A stretch of 6,318 nt of DNA from an uncultured Subdoligranulum sp. Its GTDB lineage: Bacteria; Bacillota; Clostridia; Christensenellales; CAG-314. The notes under the pieces were generated by a model, which saw nothing but the letters and a program-made list of their open reading frames with translations, searched no databases and was not told the origin of the DNA. The stretch lies in contig URVX01000069.1 of assembly GCA_900551395.1 (NCBI GenBank), positions 1-6,318 of the forward strand, written 5' to 3'. Positions 1-4,797 of the stretch are shown one piece after another; positions within the stretch are counted from its first letter, which is position 1, and every line of letters begins with the position of its first letter. The translations under genes were made by a program, and so were the position numbers.

Positions 1-16
1 ATTTCGGAGAAGATAA

Positions 17-640
17 ATGCGTATTTTTAAAAAGTTTAAGCTGCAATCGGTTATTGTGTCCGTGCTCTATCTGATTCTCGGTATTTGTCTGCTTGCGGTG
101 CCCGAAGCGGCAAAACGTACCGTTTGCTATTTTGCGGGAGGCATGCTTATACTCAGCGGTCTGGTGCAGATTGTCAATTATTTTTTGTATTCCGTAGTGC
201 GCTTCGGATTTTTGTGGGGGATTATCGACGTCTTTGCAGGGATTTTTATCGTCAGCTCTGCCGATATTTTCGCACAATCGGAGATTTTCGCGCTGTTGTT
301 CGGCATCCTGCTGGCGGGAAAAAGTATTTTCGAGTTTCAGACCGCGGCGGATATGAAACGCTTCGGCGTAAAGCTTTGGTGGGTGGATATGGCTTATGCC
401 GCGCTGCTGCTGGCTTTGGGCGTCGTGCTGCTTTTCGACCCCTTCGGCGCGGAAAGAGCTTTGTTTGTTTATCTCGGAGTGTGCGCGCTTCTGAACGGAA
501 TTTTGGGCATTGTGGTGAACTTTTTTGTTTCCGGCAGGATTAAAAAGGTTAAGCATACAGTCGTGCACGAGCTGGGCGACGACCAATTCGAAATCAAGGA
601 CGCGCCCGAAGATGCAGACGACGACACGGATGTCCGATAA
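17..640 (+). CDS. DUF308 / HdeD-like integral membrane protein
   Basis: 207-residue membrane protein. Six hydrophobic stretches are visible at about residues 10-28, 34-58, 66-82, 87-104, 122-141 and 147-171. They are arranged as short helix pairs with glycine-rich cores, the pattern of the DUF308 (HdeD, COG3247) family. The tail (about 172-207) is soluble: first basic (RIKKVKH), then strongly acidic with many Asp and Glu, and probably cytoplasmic. The ATG start has GGAGAAG at 6-12, a good ribosome site. HdeD of enterobacteria is linked to acid resistance, but for Firmicutes members the role is not known, so no function is assigned beyond membrane protein. The gene is complete. It is richer in GC than the minus-strand HEPN gene at 1373-2272 and belongs to the presumed host side of the tRNA. 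No neighbouring gene in the window suggests an operon partner. Confidence 0.85.
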   Translation: MRIFKKFKLQSVIVSVLYLILGICLLAVPEAAKRTVCYFAGGMLILSGLVQIVNYFLYSVVRFGFLWGIIDVFAGIFIVSSADIFAQSEIFALLFGILLAGKSIFEFQTAADMKRFGVKLWWVDMAYAALLLALGVVLLFDPFGAERALFVYLGVCALLNGILGIVVNFFVSGRIKKVKHTVVHELGDDQFEIKDAPEDADDDTDVR

Positions 641-715
641 ATTTATCAAAGTCTTGACAGAACGGCAGCTTGCGCTCTAAAAAAGGTGGACGAGCGGACG
701 GGATAAAAATGCGAA

Positions 716-745
716 TTTGCGAAATTTCGCAAAAAATTTTTTGCG
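716..745. repeat. Two overlapping 18-bp perfect palindromes
   Basis: The first palindrome, TTTGCGAAATTTCGCAAA, covers 716-733. The second, CGC-A6-T6-GCG, covers 728-745. They share 728-733, so only one can be extruded at a time. They lie about 80 bases after the DUF308 stop codon. Since the stems have no natural loop but the second contains a T6 run, this may be a weak terminator for that gene or a protein-binding site. The sequence shows the symmetry; the role is a guess. Confidence 0.5.
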
Positions 746-854
746 CACGTTGCTGCGGAAGACATTGTCGACAGAGGACGGATTGTGCAATGCCGCCGCA
801 GTTAATGCTTTGTTTTGAACTGTAAAATTGTCCGAAGCACATGCTGCCGCATGG

Positions 855-883
855 TTGACACGACTTGTTCTTTTTGATAAAAT
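855..883 (+). promoter_or_regulatory. Consensus sigma-70/sigma-A promoter
   Basis: TTGACA at 855-860 is a perfect -35 box. A 17-base spacer leads to TAAAAT at 878-883, one base from the -10 consensus. Transcription would begin near 889-892, right at the hairpin at 888-917. No open frame follows before the tRNA-Ser at 1242, so the product is either a non-coding RNA or a roughly 350-base leader of the tRNA transcript. Confidence 0.65.
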
Positions 884-887
884 AAAC

Positions 888-917
888 CCGACCGTTTCGC
901 ACAAAAGCGCCGGTCGG
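888..917. terminator. GC-rich hairpin, possible bidirectional terminator or 5' RNA stem
   Basis: CCGACCG (888-894) pairs with CGGTCGG (911-917). Inside the 16-base loop a second short stem, CGC with GCG, can form. The plus strand continues with ATAAATTTTT, and the minus strand with GTTTATTTTATC, so each side has a T-rich stretch, though imperfect. Because it begins where the 855-883 promoter should start transcription, it may instead be a 5'-end stabilising stem or an early attenuator. Confidence 0.45.
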
Positions 918-940
918 ATAAATTTTTGCGGAGGCATATC

Positions 941-1196
941 GAAGCGGTCATAACGAGGCGGTCTTGAAAAGCACTTGAAATCAAGCGGTCAAAAAGCGCC
1001 ATCGTTTCTACAACGGAAACGGAACTTCGGTAGATTTGCCCCACAAGCGATTGATTTTGCCCTGTATCTTGTGGTAAAATATCTACTGTCAAAGCGGTCG
1101 ATTTGCAAGTTGTTTTTCTACAAACTATCCGCAGACGCTGCAATTTCTACAAGCTTTTCTACAAATTGCAAAGCAAGCGGTCAAAATTTGTAGAAA
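941..1196 (+). repeat. Interspersed short-repeat cluster (AAGCGGTC and TTTCTACAA)
   Basis: AAGCGGTC occurs exactly at 942-949, 983-990, 1092-1099 and 1175-1182, with a variant AGGCGGTC at 956-963, all in the same orientation. TTTCTACAA occurs at 1005-1013, 1115-1123, 1144-1152 and 1156-1164, and inverted at 1188-1196. Twice the order is AAGCGGTC, then 14 or 15 bases, then TTTCTACAA. A 12-bp perfect inverted repeat (1156-1167 with 1185-1196) encloses the last AAGCGGTC in its loop. I noticed no comparable cluster elsewhere in the window. The unit resembles the Pasteurellaceae (Actinobacillus-type) DNA uptake signal ACAAGCGGTC, but the surrounding genes do not look like Pasteurellaceae. Confidence 0.6.
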
Positions 1197-1241
1197 CGCA
1201 AAATTAAATAAAAATTGCTGATTTTTCGGCAATTTCGATAC

Positions 1242-1329
1242 GGAAAGTTGGCCGAGTGGTCGATGGCACATGTCTTGAAAACATGAGATGTGAGAGCATC
1301 CGGGGGTTCGAATCCCTCACTTTCCGCCA
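1242..1329 (+). tRNA. tRNA-Ser(UGA)
   Basis: A complete class II tRNA folds by eye. The acceptor stem is GGAAAGT (1242-1248) with ACTTTCC (1319-1325), the discriminator is G1326 and the CCA end is encoded (1327-1329). The anticodon stem CATGT/ACATG encloses the loop CTTGAAA, giving anticodon TGA at 1276-1278. The long variable arm GATG...CATC (1287-1300) and the T loop TTCGAAT (1307-1313) confirm serine. It reads UCN codons, chiefly UCA. tRNA 3' ends are common targets of tyrosine recombinases, and such an integrase gene lies about 1 kb downstream, so this gene probably forms the attachment site of the element to its right. The gene is intact, as expected when the element restores the 3' end. 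Confidence 0.97.
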
Positions 1330-1362
1330 AAAACGAACTCCTTATTTAGGGGGTTCGTTTTT
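1329..1362. terminator. Bidirectional intrinsic terminator (tRNA-Ser / HEPN gene)
   Basis: A 13-bp stem pairs 1329-1341 with 1350-1362, with one T-G wobble (T1339 with G1352) and an 8-base loop (1342-1349). The plus strand ends in a T5 run, and the minus strand also reads into a T5 run, so it can stop both the tRNA transcript and the convergent HEPN transcript, whose stop codon is only 11 bases away. Its first base is the last base of the tRNA CCA. Confidence 0.85.
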
Positions 1363-1372
1363 AATATATTTG

Positions 1373-2272
1373 CTATTTACCTAGCTGACGGTCATCAATT
1401 TCTAAAACTATATCTTTCATTGAAGAATATTCTTTCCATGGTTTTTTGTGTACGAGATCATTAATTAAGTATACAATATATCCAAATAGTTGTTCGCAGT
1501 CTTTATTAGAAACATTCTTTTCGCCCCCATGAGCTATCGCAGAACGAATGCCATATAATCTTTTTAGATTATCGGCAACCATTCTTCTTTCTGAAAATTG
1601 ATCTGCTATTATCATTGCACATCTAATAGCAATAGAATACGAAATGCTTGGATTAATAAAAGTGTTCGTATTAATTTGGAGCAAGGCTTCTAATGCAAAA
1701 CATAGTTCCATAAAATAAATTTTATTATCTAATTCAATTTGCGCCTTCCCCAACCACAATATAGCATTGATTAATCTCTTTTCTTTATCTGACTTATTGT
1801 TTTTTGAATATAAGTCCCAAACATATTCACTTTGATTATGCTTCATTTCTTTTATAAGATCTTCAATAGAATGTTTTTTTGGTATGTAATTATTGTTCAT
1901 TTCTTCATGCACAGAAACGGAGCCATCGCAATTTAAATGCATGTGTTTAAGAGAGGAAAGGCTGACATCATGAAGATTAACCGCAGGGATACAGTTGTGT
2001 CTACCACAACAAAAATCCATTAATTTTTTAAAATCTGCTGCTTTTTGACGCGCCAACTCTCCGCCACCATCGGTAAATGGTTTCGATATATTATATCCAA
2101 GGAACACATCCCCGTGCTCTAATCGACTAATTTTCTCTCTAATAGTCCTATCCTGAATGAGTCGTAAAAAGTGTTCTCTGCTCATTATTTCAAACTCGCC
2201 TAATTTTGCATAATTTGAACAACTAATACCATAAATCGGAACAAAATAACTGCACAAAGAAAAGCTCGTCAT
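1373..2272 (-). CDS. Apea-like HEPN domain protein, candidate RNase / defence effector
   Basis: 299-residue soluble protein. Near the C-terminus it has the segment FALEALLQ (192-199), with Glu195, and then IRSAIAHGG (242-250). The latter contains the Rx4H motif (Arg243, His248) that forms the active site of RNase-type HEPN proteins. The spacing between the two helices and the trailing Gly-Gly fit the Apea-like HEPN group. The N-terminal 180 residues match no family I recognise; they include a Cys/His-rich patch (CCGRHNC, 88-94). The start is set by GGAGG at 2279-2283, six bases before the ATG, with a consensus promoter upstream; Met30 is a less likely start. The gene is visibly AT-richer than both flanks, which suggests recent transfer. 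Many Apea-like HEPN proteins occur in anti-phage systems as RNA cutters. Here it stands alone, so a toxin or abortive-infection role is inferred, not shown. Confidence 0.75.
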   Translation of the reverse strand: MTSFSLCSYFVPIYGISCSNYAKLGEFEIMSREHFLRLIQDRTIREKISRLEHGDVFLGYNISKPFTDGGGELARQKAADFKKLMDFCCGRHNCIPAVNLHDVSLSSLKHMHLNCDGSVSVHEEMNNNYIPKKHSIEDLIKEMKHNQSEYVWDLYSKNNKSDKEKRLINAILWLGKAQIELDNKIYFMELCFALEALLQINTNTFINPSISYSIAIRCAMIIADQFSERRMVADNLKRLYGIRSAIAHGGEKNVSNKDCEQLFGYIVYLINDLVHKKPWKEYSSMKDIVLEIDDRQLGK

Positions 2273-2302
2273 AGTAGACCTCCAATCGTACTTTTATTTT
2301 AA

Positions 2303-2331
2303 ATTATAGTAGATACTGATGAATAAGTCAA
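2303..2331 (-). promoter_or_regulatory. Consensus promoter of the HEPN gene
   Basis: On the minus strand, TTGACT (2326-2331) is followed by a 17-base spacer and a perfect TATAAT (2303-2308). The HEPN ATG lies 30 bases after the -10 box with GGAGG in between. The HEPN gene is therefore likely expressed on its own and strongly, rather than only by read-through from the integrase. Confidence 0.8.
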
Positions 2332-2381
2332 CGCATAAATAGATTTATAAGTCTTTACTGATTGTATCGTAATTATAGCTT

Positions 2382-3920
2382 TCACATTTCCATATCCTTT
2401 GACTTTTCGCGGCGCTTTTGCAGGCGTTCCTGAAAGTCGAGATATTCAAAGTATTTGTCGAGCGTTTCCAAACCGAGCCGCGACATTTCTTCTTTCGCTT
2501 TTTTGAATACCGATAAATCGTCGGTATCATCGGGCGAGGCATCTTGCAAAACTTCCGCTGCTGCATTTTCCTCAATGGGTTCGTCGTCCTCATCCAACAC
2601 CTCAAAGGTCTGCAAAAGATTTTCGTTTGCGGGCTTTTCTATTTCCGCCGTCGAAAATATTTTCAGCATAGTTTCTATCGTAACGGGCGCAGTATGCAAT
2701 TTAAGAGACGTATTTCCCCCGAGAATCTCCCAAACCGAATCCCCAATCCCGAGCTTTGACGAAAAATTCAAATGGCTGTAAATGTCTGCTGTGGTGGAGA
2801 ATGTGCTGTGGCCGAGCCATTCCTGTACCGCCTTCATGCTGACGCCGCTTGCAATCAGGATGCTTGCGCAGCTGTGCCGCAATTCGTGAAAACGAATGAC
2901 GGGAAGATTGTTCCGCACAAGAAATGACTTAAAATGCGTCGTCAGGGTATCGGGGCGAATAAGTTTACCCACTTCATCTACACAAACATAATCTCGGTAC
3001 TGCCGATTATAGTATTGCCCATATTTTTCAGCGCGTTCTTGCTGCTCTATTTTCAAATTAAGCAGAATATCTTTTACGGCGGGCAACAGCGGCAAAGTGC
3101 GCATACTCGATTGATTTTTCATTTTATCTTTCGCAACCAAAACTCTCTTTCCGTCAACTTCGCATTGCACTACGGCATGGTCAAGCGTTATCGTATCATT
3201 TTCAAAATTGATCGCGCTCCAACGCAAACCGCATACTTCACTTCTCCGCAAGCCGTATATGGCGGTCAGCTTATAAATGTATTCGTAAGGATCGCCTTGC
3301 AATTTCTGAAAGAGCGTCAGCATCTGTTCCGCCGTATAAAATTTGGCTTTGAACTTCGGAGATTTTGGACGCTCTACTTTATCAGCGGGATTGGTCAGGA
3401 TATAATCGCTCCGATATGCCACTTCCAAAGCTCTGTGCAAAACGGTATGGCAATGATGAGCCTCTTGTACGCTTTTCCCGTTCTGCTGCATATAGGTATA
3501 AAATTCCTGAATATCTTTGGGTTTCAAGTCTTTTAATCGAGTGCGCTTTTCCGCGAAATAAGCGGCAATGTATTCGACTCTGTGTTTATAGACCGAATAT
3601 GTAGTTACCTGTATATTCGTCTTTGCGATCTGCAACCACTCATAGAGGTAATCCGAAAAGAGCGGACTATCATTCGAGAAAACATCATCCTGTTGCTCTG
3701 CTTGTTTCGCCGGACTAATTGGTGATTTCAGTGAGTTTGCACCGAGCGTTACGTTCGCAAATTTTGTTTCGATTGTCCGCAGCATATCCATTGCGGCGCG
3801 CTTGTTGTTCTTCTCGTCCAACCCCGTAGCAACCCATTTTTGTTTGCTCTTACCGCTTTCGTCCTGATAGGAGATGACGACATAATATTTTCTGTTTTTT
3901 ACGACGAGCCGCCCCTTCAT
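2382..3920 (-). CDS. int: Tyrosine recombinase / phage-type integrase with long C-terminal extension
   Basis: 512-residue site-specific recombinase that would integrate and excise the element. Order of parts: an arm-binding beta-rich N-terminus (about 1-55), a SAM-like core-binding domain (about 85-180), and the catalytic domain (about 190-395). Catalytic residues can be seen: Arg225 in GLRRSE, a beta-hairpin Lys (266 or 268) before RTLPL, His345 and Arg348 in HELRH, His371 in WLGHS, and the nucleophile Tyr381 in ADIYSHL. About 130 residues follow Tyr381, whereas Tn916-type integrases usually end soon after it. The extra tail has an acidic, Asp/Glu-rich linker (about 440-470) and a charged, probably helical end. 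The start ATG overlaps the stop of the upstream excisionase-like gene (TAATG), with GGAGG at 3928-3932. The gene appears intact. Confidence 0.95.
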   Translation of the reverse strand: MKGRLVVKNRKYYVVISYQDESGKSKQKWVATGLDEKNNKRAAMDMLRTIETKFANVTLGANSLKSPISPAKQAEQQDDVFSNDSPLFSDYLYEWLQIAKTNIQVTTYSVYKHRVEYIAAYFAEKRTRLKDLKPKDIQEFYTYMQQNGKSVQEAHHCHTVLHRALEVAYRSDYILTNPADKVERPKSPKFKAKFYTAEQMLTLFQKLQGDPYEYIYKLTAIYGLRRSEVCGLRWSAINFENDTITLDHAVVQCEVDGKRVLVAKDKMKNQSSMRTLPLLPAVKDILLNLKIEQQERAEKYGQYYNRQYRDYVCVDEVGKLIRPDTLTTHFKSFLVRNNLPVIRFHELRHSCASILIASGVSMKAVQEWLGHSTFSTTADIYSHLNFSSKLGIGDSVWEILGGNTSLKLHTAPVTIETMLKIFSTAEIEKPANENLLQTFEVLDEDDEPIEENAAAEVLQDASPDDTDDLSVFKKAKEEMSRLGLETLDKYFEYLDFQERLQKRREKSKDMEM

Positions 3921-4108
3921 TACGCCGCCTCCTTACGAATACCGCAGACAAACTCGATCACATTGACCTTTGCGATGATATATTTTCGACCGACTCTTTT
4001 TGCCGGAATAGCGCCGCTTCGCAAAAGACGATATGCAAGCGATTGCCCGATCTGCAACATTTCCATCAACTGTTCGACGCTTACCACGTCGGGATATTCT
4101 TTGAACAT
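3920..4108 (-). CDS. Excisionase-like helix-turn-helix protein
   Basis: 62-residue DNA-binding protein of the excisionase / MerR-like winged-helix type. The segment SVEQLMEMLQIGQSLAYRLL (10-29) is the helix-turn-helix, and IPAKRVGRKYII (34-45) forms the wing, ending in a short helix. Proteins of this family bend DNA at the attachment site and tilt the integrase toward excision. The start is supported by GGAGGG (4113-4118) just before the ATG. The stop codon TAA shares its last A with the integrase ATG, so the two are translationally coupled and made in a fixed ratio. No promoter with good boxes is obvious, but a perfect 20-bp palindrome lies about 58 bases upstream. Confidence 0.85.
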   Translation of the reverse strand: MFKEYPDVVSVEQLMEMLQIGQSLAYRLLRSGAIPAKRVGRKYIIAKVNVIEFVCGIRKEAA

Positions 4109-4165
4109 TCAACCCTCCAAATCATATTTTGTAACGCTGCCGCCGTAAGTCCGTATCCGCGCTTA

Positions 4166-4185
4166 AAGTCGCTTATAAGCGACTT
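4166..4185. promoter_or_regulatory. Perfect 20-bp palindrome, candidate operator
   Basis: AAGTCGCTTATAAGCGACTT reads the same on both strands over 20 bases, the shape expected for a homodimeric regulator. Its centre contains TATAAG, a possible -10 box for minus-strand xis transcription, but no good -35 box is found 16-18 bases upstream. A regulator bound here would block or direct xis-int transcription. Confidence 0.5.
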
Positions 4186-4273
4186 GGAACATATCTTTGA
4201 TTCCCGACCGACACGCGCAGAACACGGCTTAAAACGGCAATTTTGCAACAATAAATTTCACTCTTCAAAAGAC

Positions 4274-4295
4274 GGAAGCGGGTATCCCGCCTTCC
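4274..4295 (-). terminator. Hairpin with weak T-tract, possible attenuator
   Basis: GGAAGCGGG (4274-4282) pairs with CCCGCCTTCC (4286-4295), leaving a TAT loop and one bulged C (4290). On the minus strand it is followed by GTCTTTTG, a poor T-tract. It could stop read-through from the winged-helix gene before xis. Confidence 0.35.
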
Positions 4296-4305
4296 CGTGA
4301 GATGT

Positions 4306-4332
4306 AAGTGTGACTCAGTTTGAGTCTCACTT
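4306..4332. repeat. 11-bp inverted repeat
   Basis: AAGTGTGACTC (4306-4316) and GAGTCTCACTT (4322-4332) are inverted with one mismatch and a 5-base spacer AGTTT. This is a separate symmetric unit from the palindrome at 4166-4185 and shares no sequence with it, so a different protein would be expected to bind. Confidence 0.5.
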
Positions 4333-4407
4333 CTTATCCTGTTCCACAAAATAGGTCTTTTTGCTTCATTTTCGTTCGGTTTGACTTCACCCCTCAACAA
4401 ACCCAAA

Positions 4408-4665
4408 TTATCCGTTGTCCGATTTATGAGATTGCCGCTTGCGGCTGCCCGTATAGACGATAATATTTCCGTTTTGTCGGTGCAGCGAATTGTAACTCGG
4501 CTTTCGCTTGATCTGTCCGAATACTTCCAATACAGAGAGGTCGCTCTGTATTGTCCGTTCGCTCACGCCGAACTCTCTTGCCATGACCACCACGGTAAAC
4601 CGCCGTCCGCTCCGCCTGCGGATAAACCGCAAAAGCGCATCTCGTCGTTCGTCTTTTTTGCTCAT
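4408..4665 (-). CDS. Small winged helix-turn-helix regulator (DeoR/HTH_11-like)
   Basis: 85-residue DNA-binding protein. Residues 6-50 form a DeoR-type winged helix: an Arg-rich first helix (RRDALLRFIRRR), then VVMAREFGVSERTIQSDLSV (26-45) as the helix-turn-helix, followed by the wing (about 46-70). The tail is basic. The start is clear, with AGGAGGT at 4670-4676 four bases before the ATG. No effector domain is attached, so it acts only by binding DNA. Its place between the sigma-like gene and xis-int suggests it controls the element's own genes; candidate targets are the palindromes just downstream. A longer frame overlapping it (to 4729) lacks such a ribosome site and looks like a shadow. 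Confidence 0.8.
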   Translation of the reverse strand: MSKKDERRDALLRFIRRRSGRRFTVVVMAREFGVSERTIQSDLSVLEVFGQIKRKPSYNSLHRQNGNIIVYTGSRKRQSHKSDNG

Positions 4666-4696
4666 GTTTACCTCCTAAGATTATTTCGGGACATAC

Positions 4697-4721
4697 AAAA
4701 ATCAGCCCGATAACGGACTGA
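4697..4721 (-). terminator. Intrinsic terminator between sigma-like and winged-helix genes
   Basis: On the minus strand, TCAGTCCG (4714-4721) pairs with CGGGCTGA (4702-4709), with one mismatch and a 4-base loop, followed directly by TTTTT (4697-4701). It would end the sigma-like transcript. As it is only about 20 bases before the winged-helix ribosome site, it could also be an attenuator in that gene's leader. Confidence 0.6.
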
Positions 4722-4754
4722 CTTTTCATTCTCTATTCAGTTTCGAGAAAAGTC

Positions 4755-4779
4755 CCCCTCATAATATAGCCATAAGGGG
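4755..4779 (-). promoter_or_regulatory. RNA stem-loop flanked by G5 runs after the sigma-like gene
   Basis: In minus-strand RNA, CCCCUUAU (4772-4779) pairs with AUGAGGGG (4755-4762) in an 8-bp stem with one U-G wobble and a 9-base loop. A GGGGGTAC block directly abuts the sigma-like stop codon upstream, and GGGGGAC follows. The pairing is better as minus-strand RNA than as plus, which suggests action at RNA level, for example a first-stage terminator or a protein-binding stem. Confidence 0.4.
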
Positions 4780-4797
4780 CGCAAAAAATCGTACCCC

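Larger units (their letters stand above)
641..1241. other. 600-base region without a convincing gene
   Basis: No reading frame here has both a ribosome site and a protein-like composition. The region contains overlapping perfect palindromes (716-745), a consensus promoter (855-883), a GC-rich hairpin (888-917), a cluster of short interspersed repeats (941-1196) and a short inverted repeat just before the tRNA (AAATTGC 1212-1218 with GCAATTT 1229-1235). GGAGG at 930-934 looks like a ribosome site, but no ATG, GTG or TTG follows at usable distance. Either this is a non-coding RNA or tRNA leader region, or it is degenerate intergenic DNA. Confidence 0.7.
4109..4407. promoter_or_regulatory. Gene-free control region with palindromes upstream of xis-int
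   Basis: 299 bases without a credible gene separate the winged-helix regulator from the excisionase-like gene. Three symmetric structures lie in it: a perfect 20-bp palindrome (4166-4185), a 9-bp hairpin with one bulge (4274-4295), and an 11-bp inverted repeat with a single mismatch (4306-4332). Their placement before xis-int suggests operator or recombination-control sites. A transfer origin is possible but no relaxase gene is in view. Confidence 0.5.

Noticed and set aside
961..990. Possible tRNA-Ser anticodon-arm remnant (GTCTTGAAAA also at 1272-1281)
   Set aside because: Only ten bases match, no stem forms around them and no other tRNA arm is present; chance or repeat effect is more likely.
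594..1143. Several minus-strand frames after the DUF308 gene
   Set aside because: They overlap each other, carry no ribosome sites, and read across the palindromes, promoter and repeats.
941..1182. CRISPR array made of the AAGCGGTC repeats
   Set aside because: The repeats are only 8-9 bases, unevenly spaced by 14 to 109 bases, and no cas gene is nearby.
975..1193. 72-codon plus-strand frame across the repeat cluster
   Set aside because: It starts with TTG with no ribosome site, consists largely of the repeats translated (SSGQ, ASGQ), and has no recognisable domain.
2934..3536. 200-codon plus-strand frame opposite the integrase
   Set aside because: It lies wholly inside the integrase gene, which has all catalytic residues; it has no protein features of its own.
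4173..4406. 77-codon minus-strand frame between the winged-helix gene and xis
   Set aside because: It begins with TTG, lacks a ribosome site and runs through all three palindromes; it is more likely control DNA.
4424..4729. Frame overlapping the winged-helix gene on the same strand
   Set aside because: The other frame has a clear helix-turn-helix and AGGAGGT before its ATG; this one has neither and crosses the terminator at 4697-4721.
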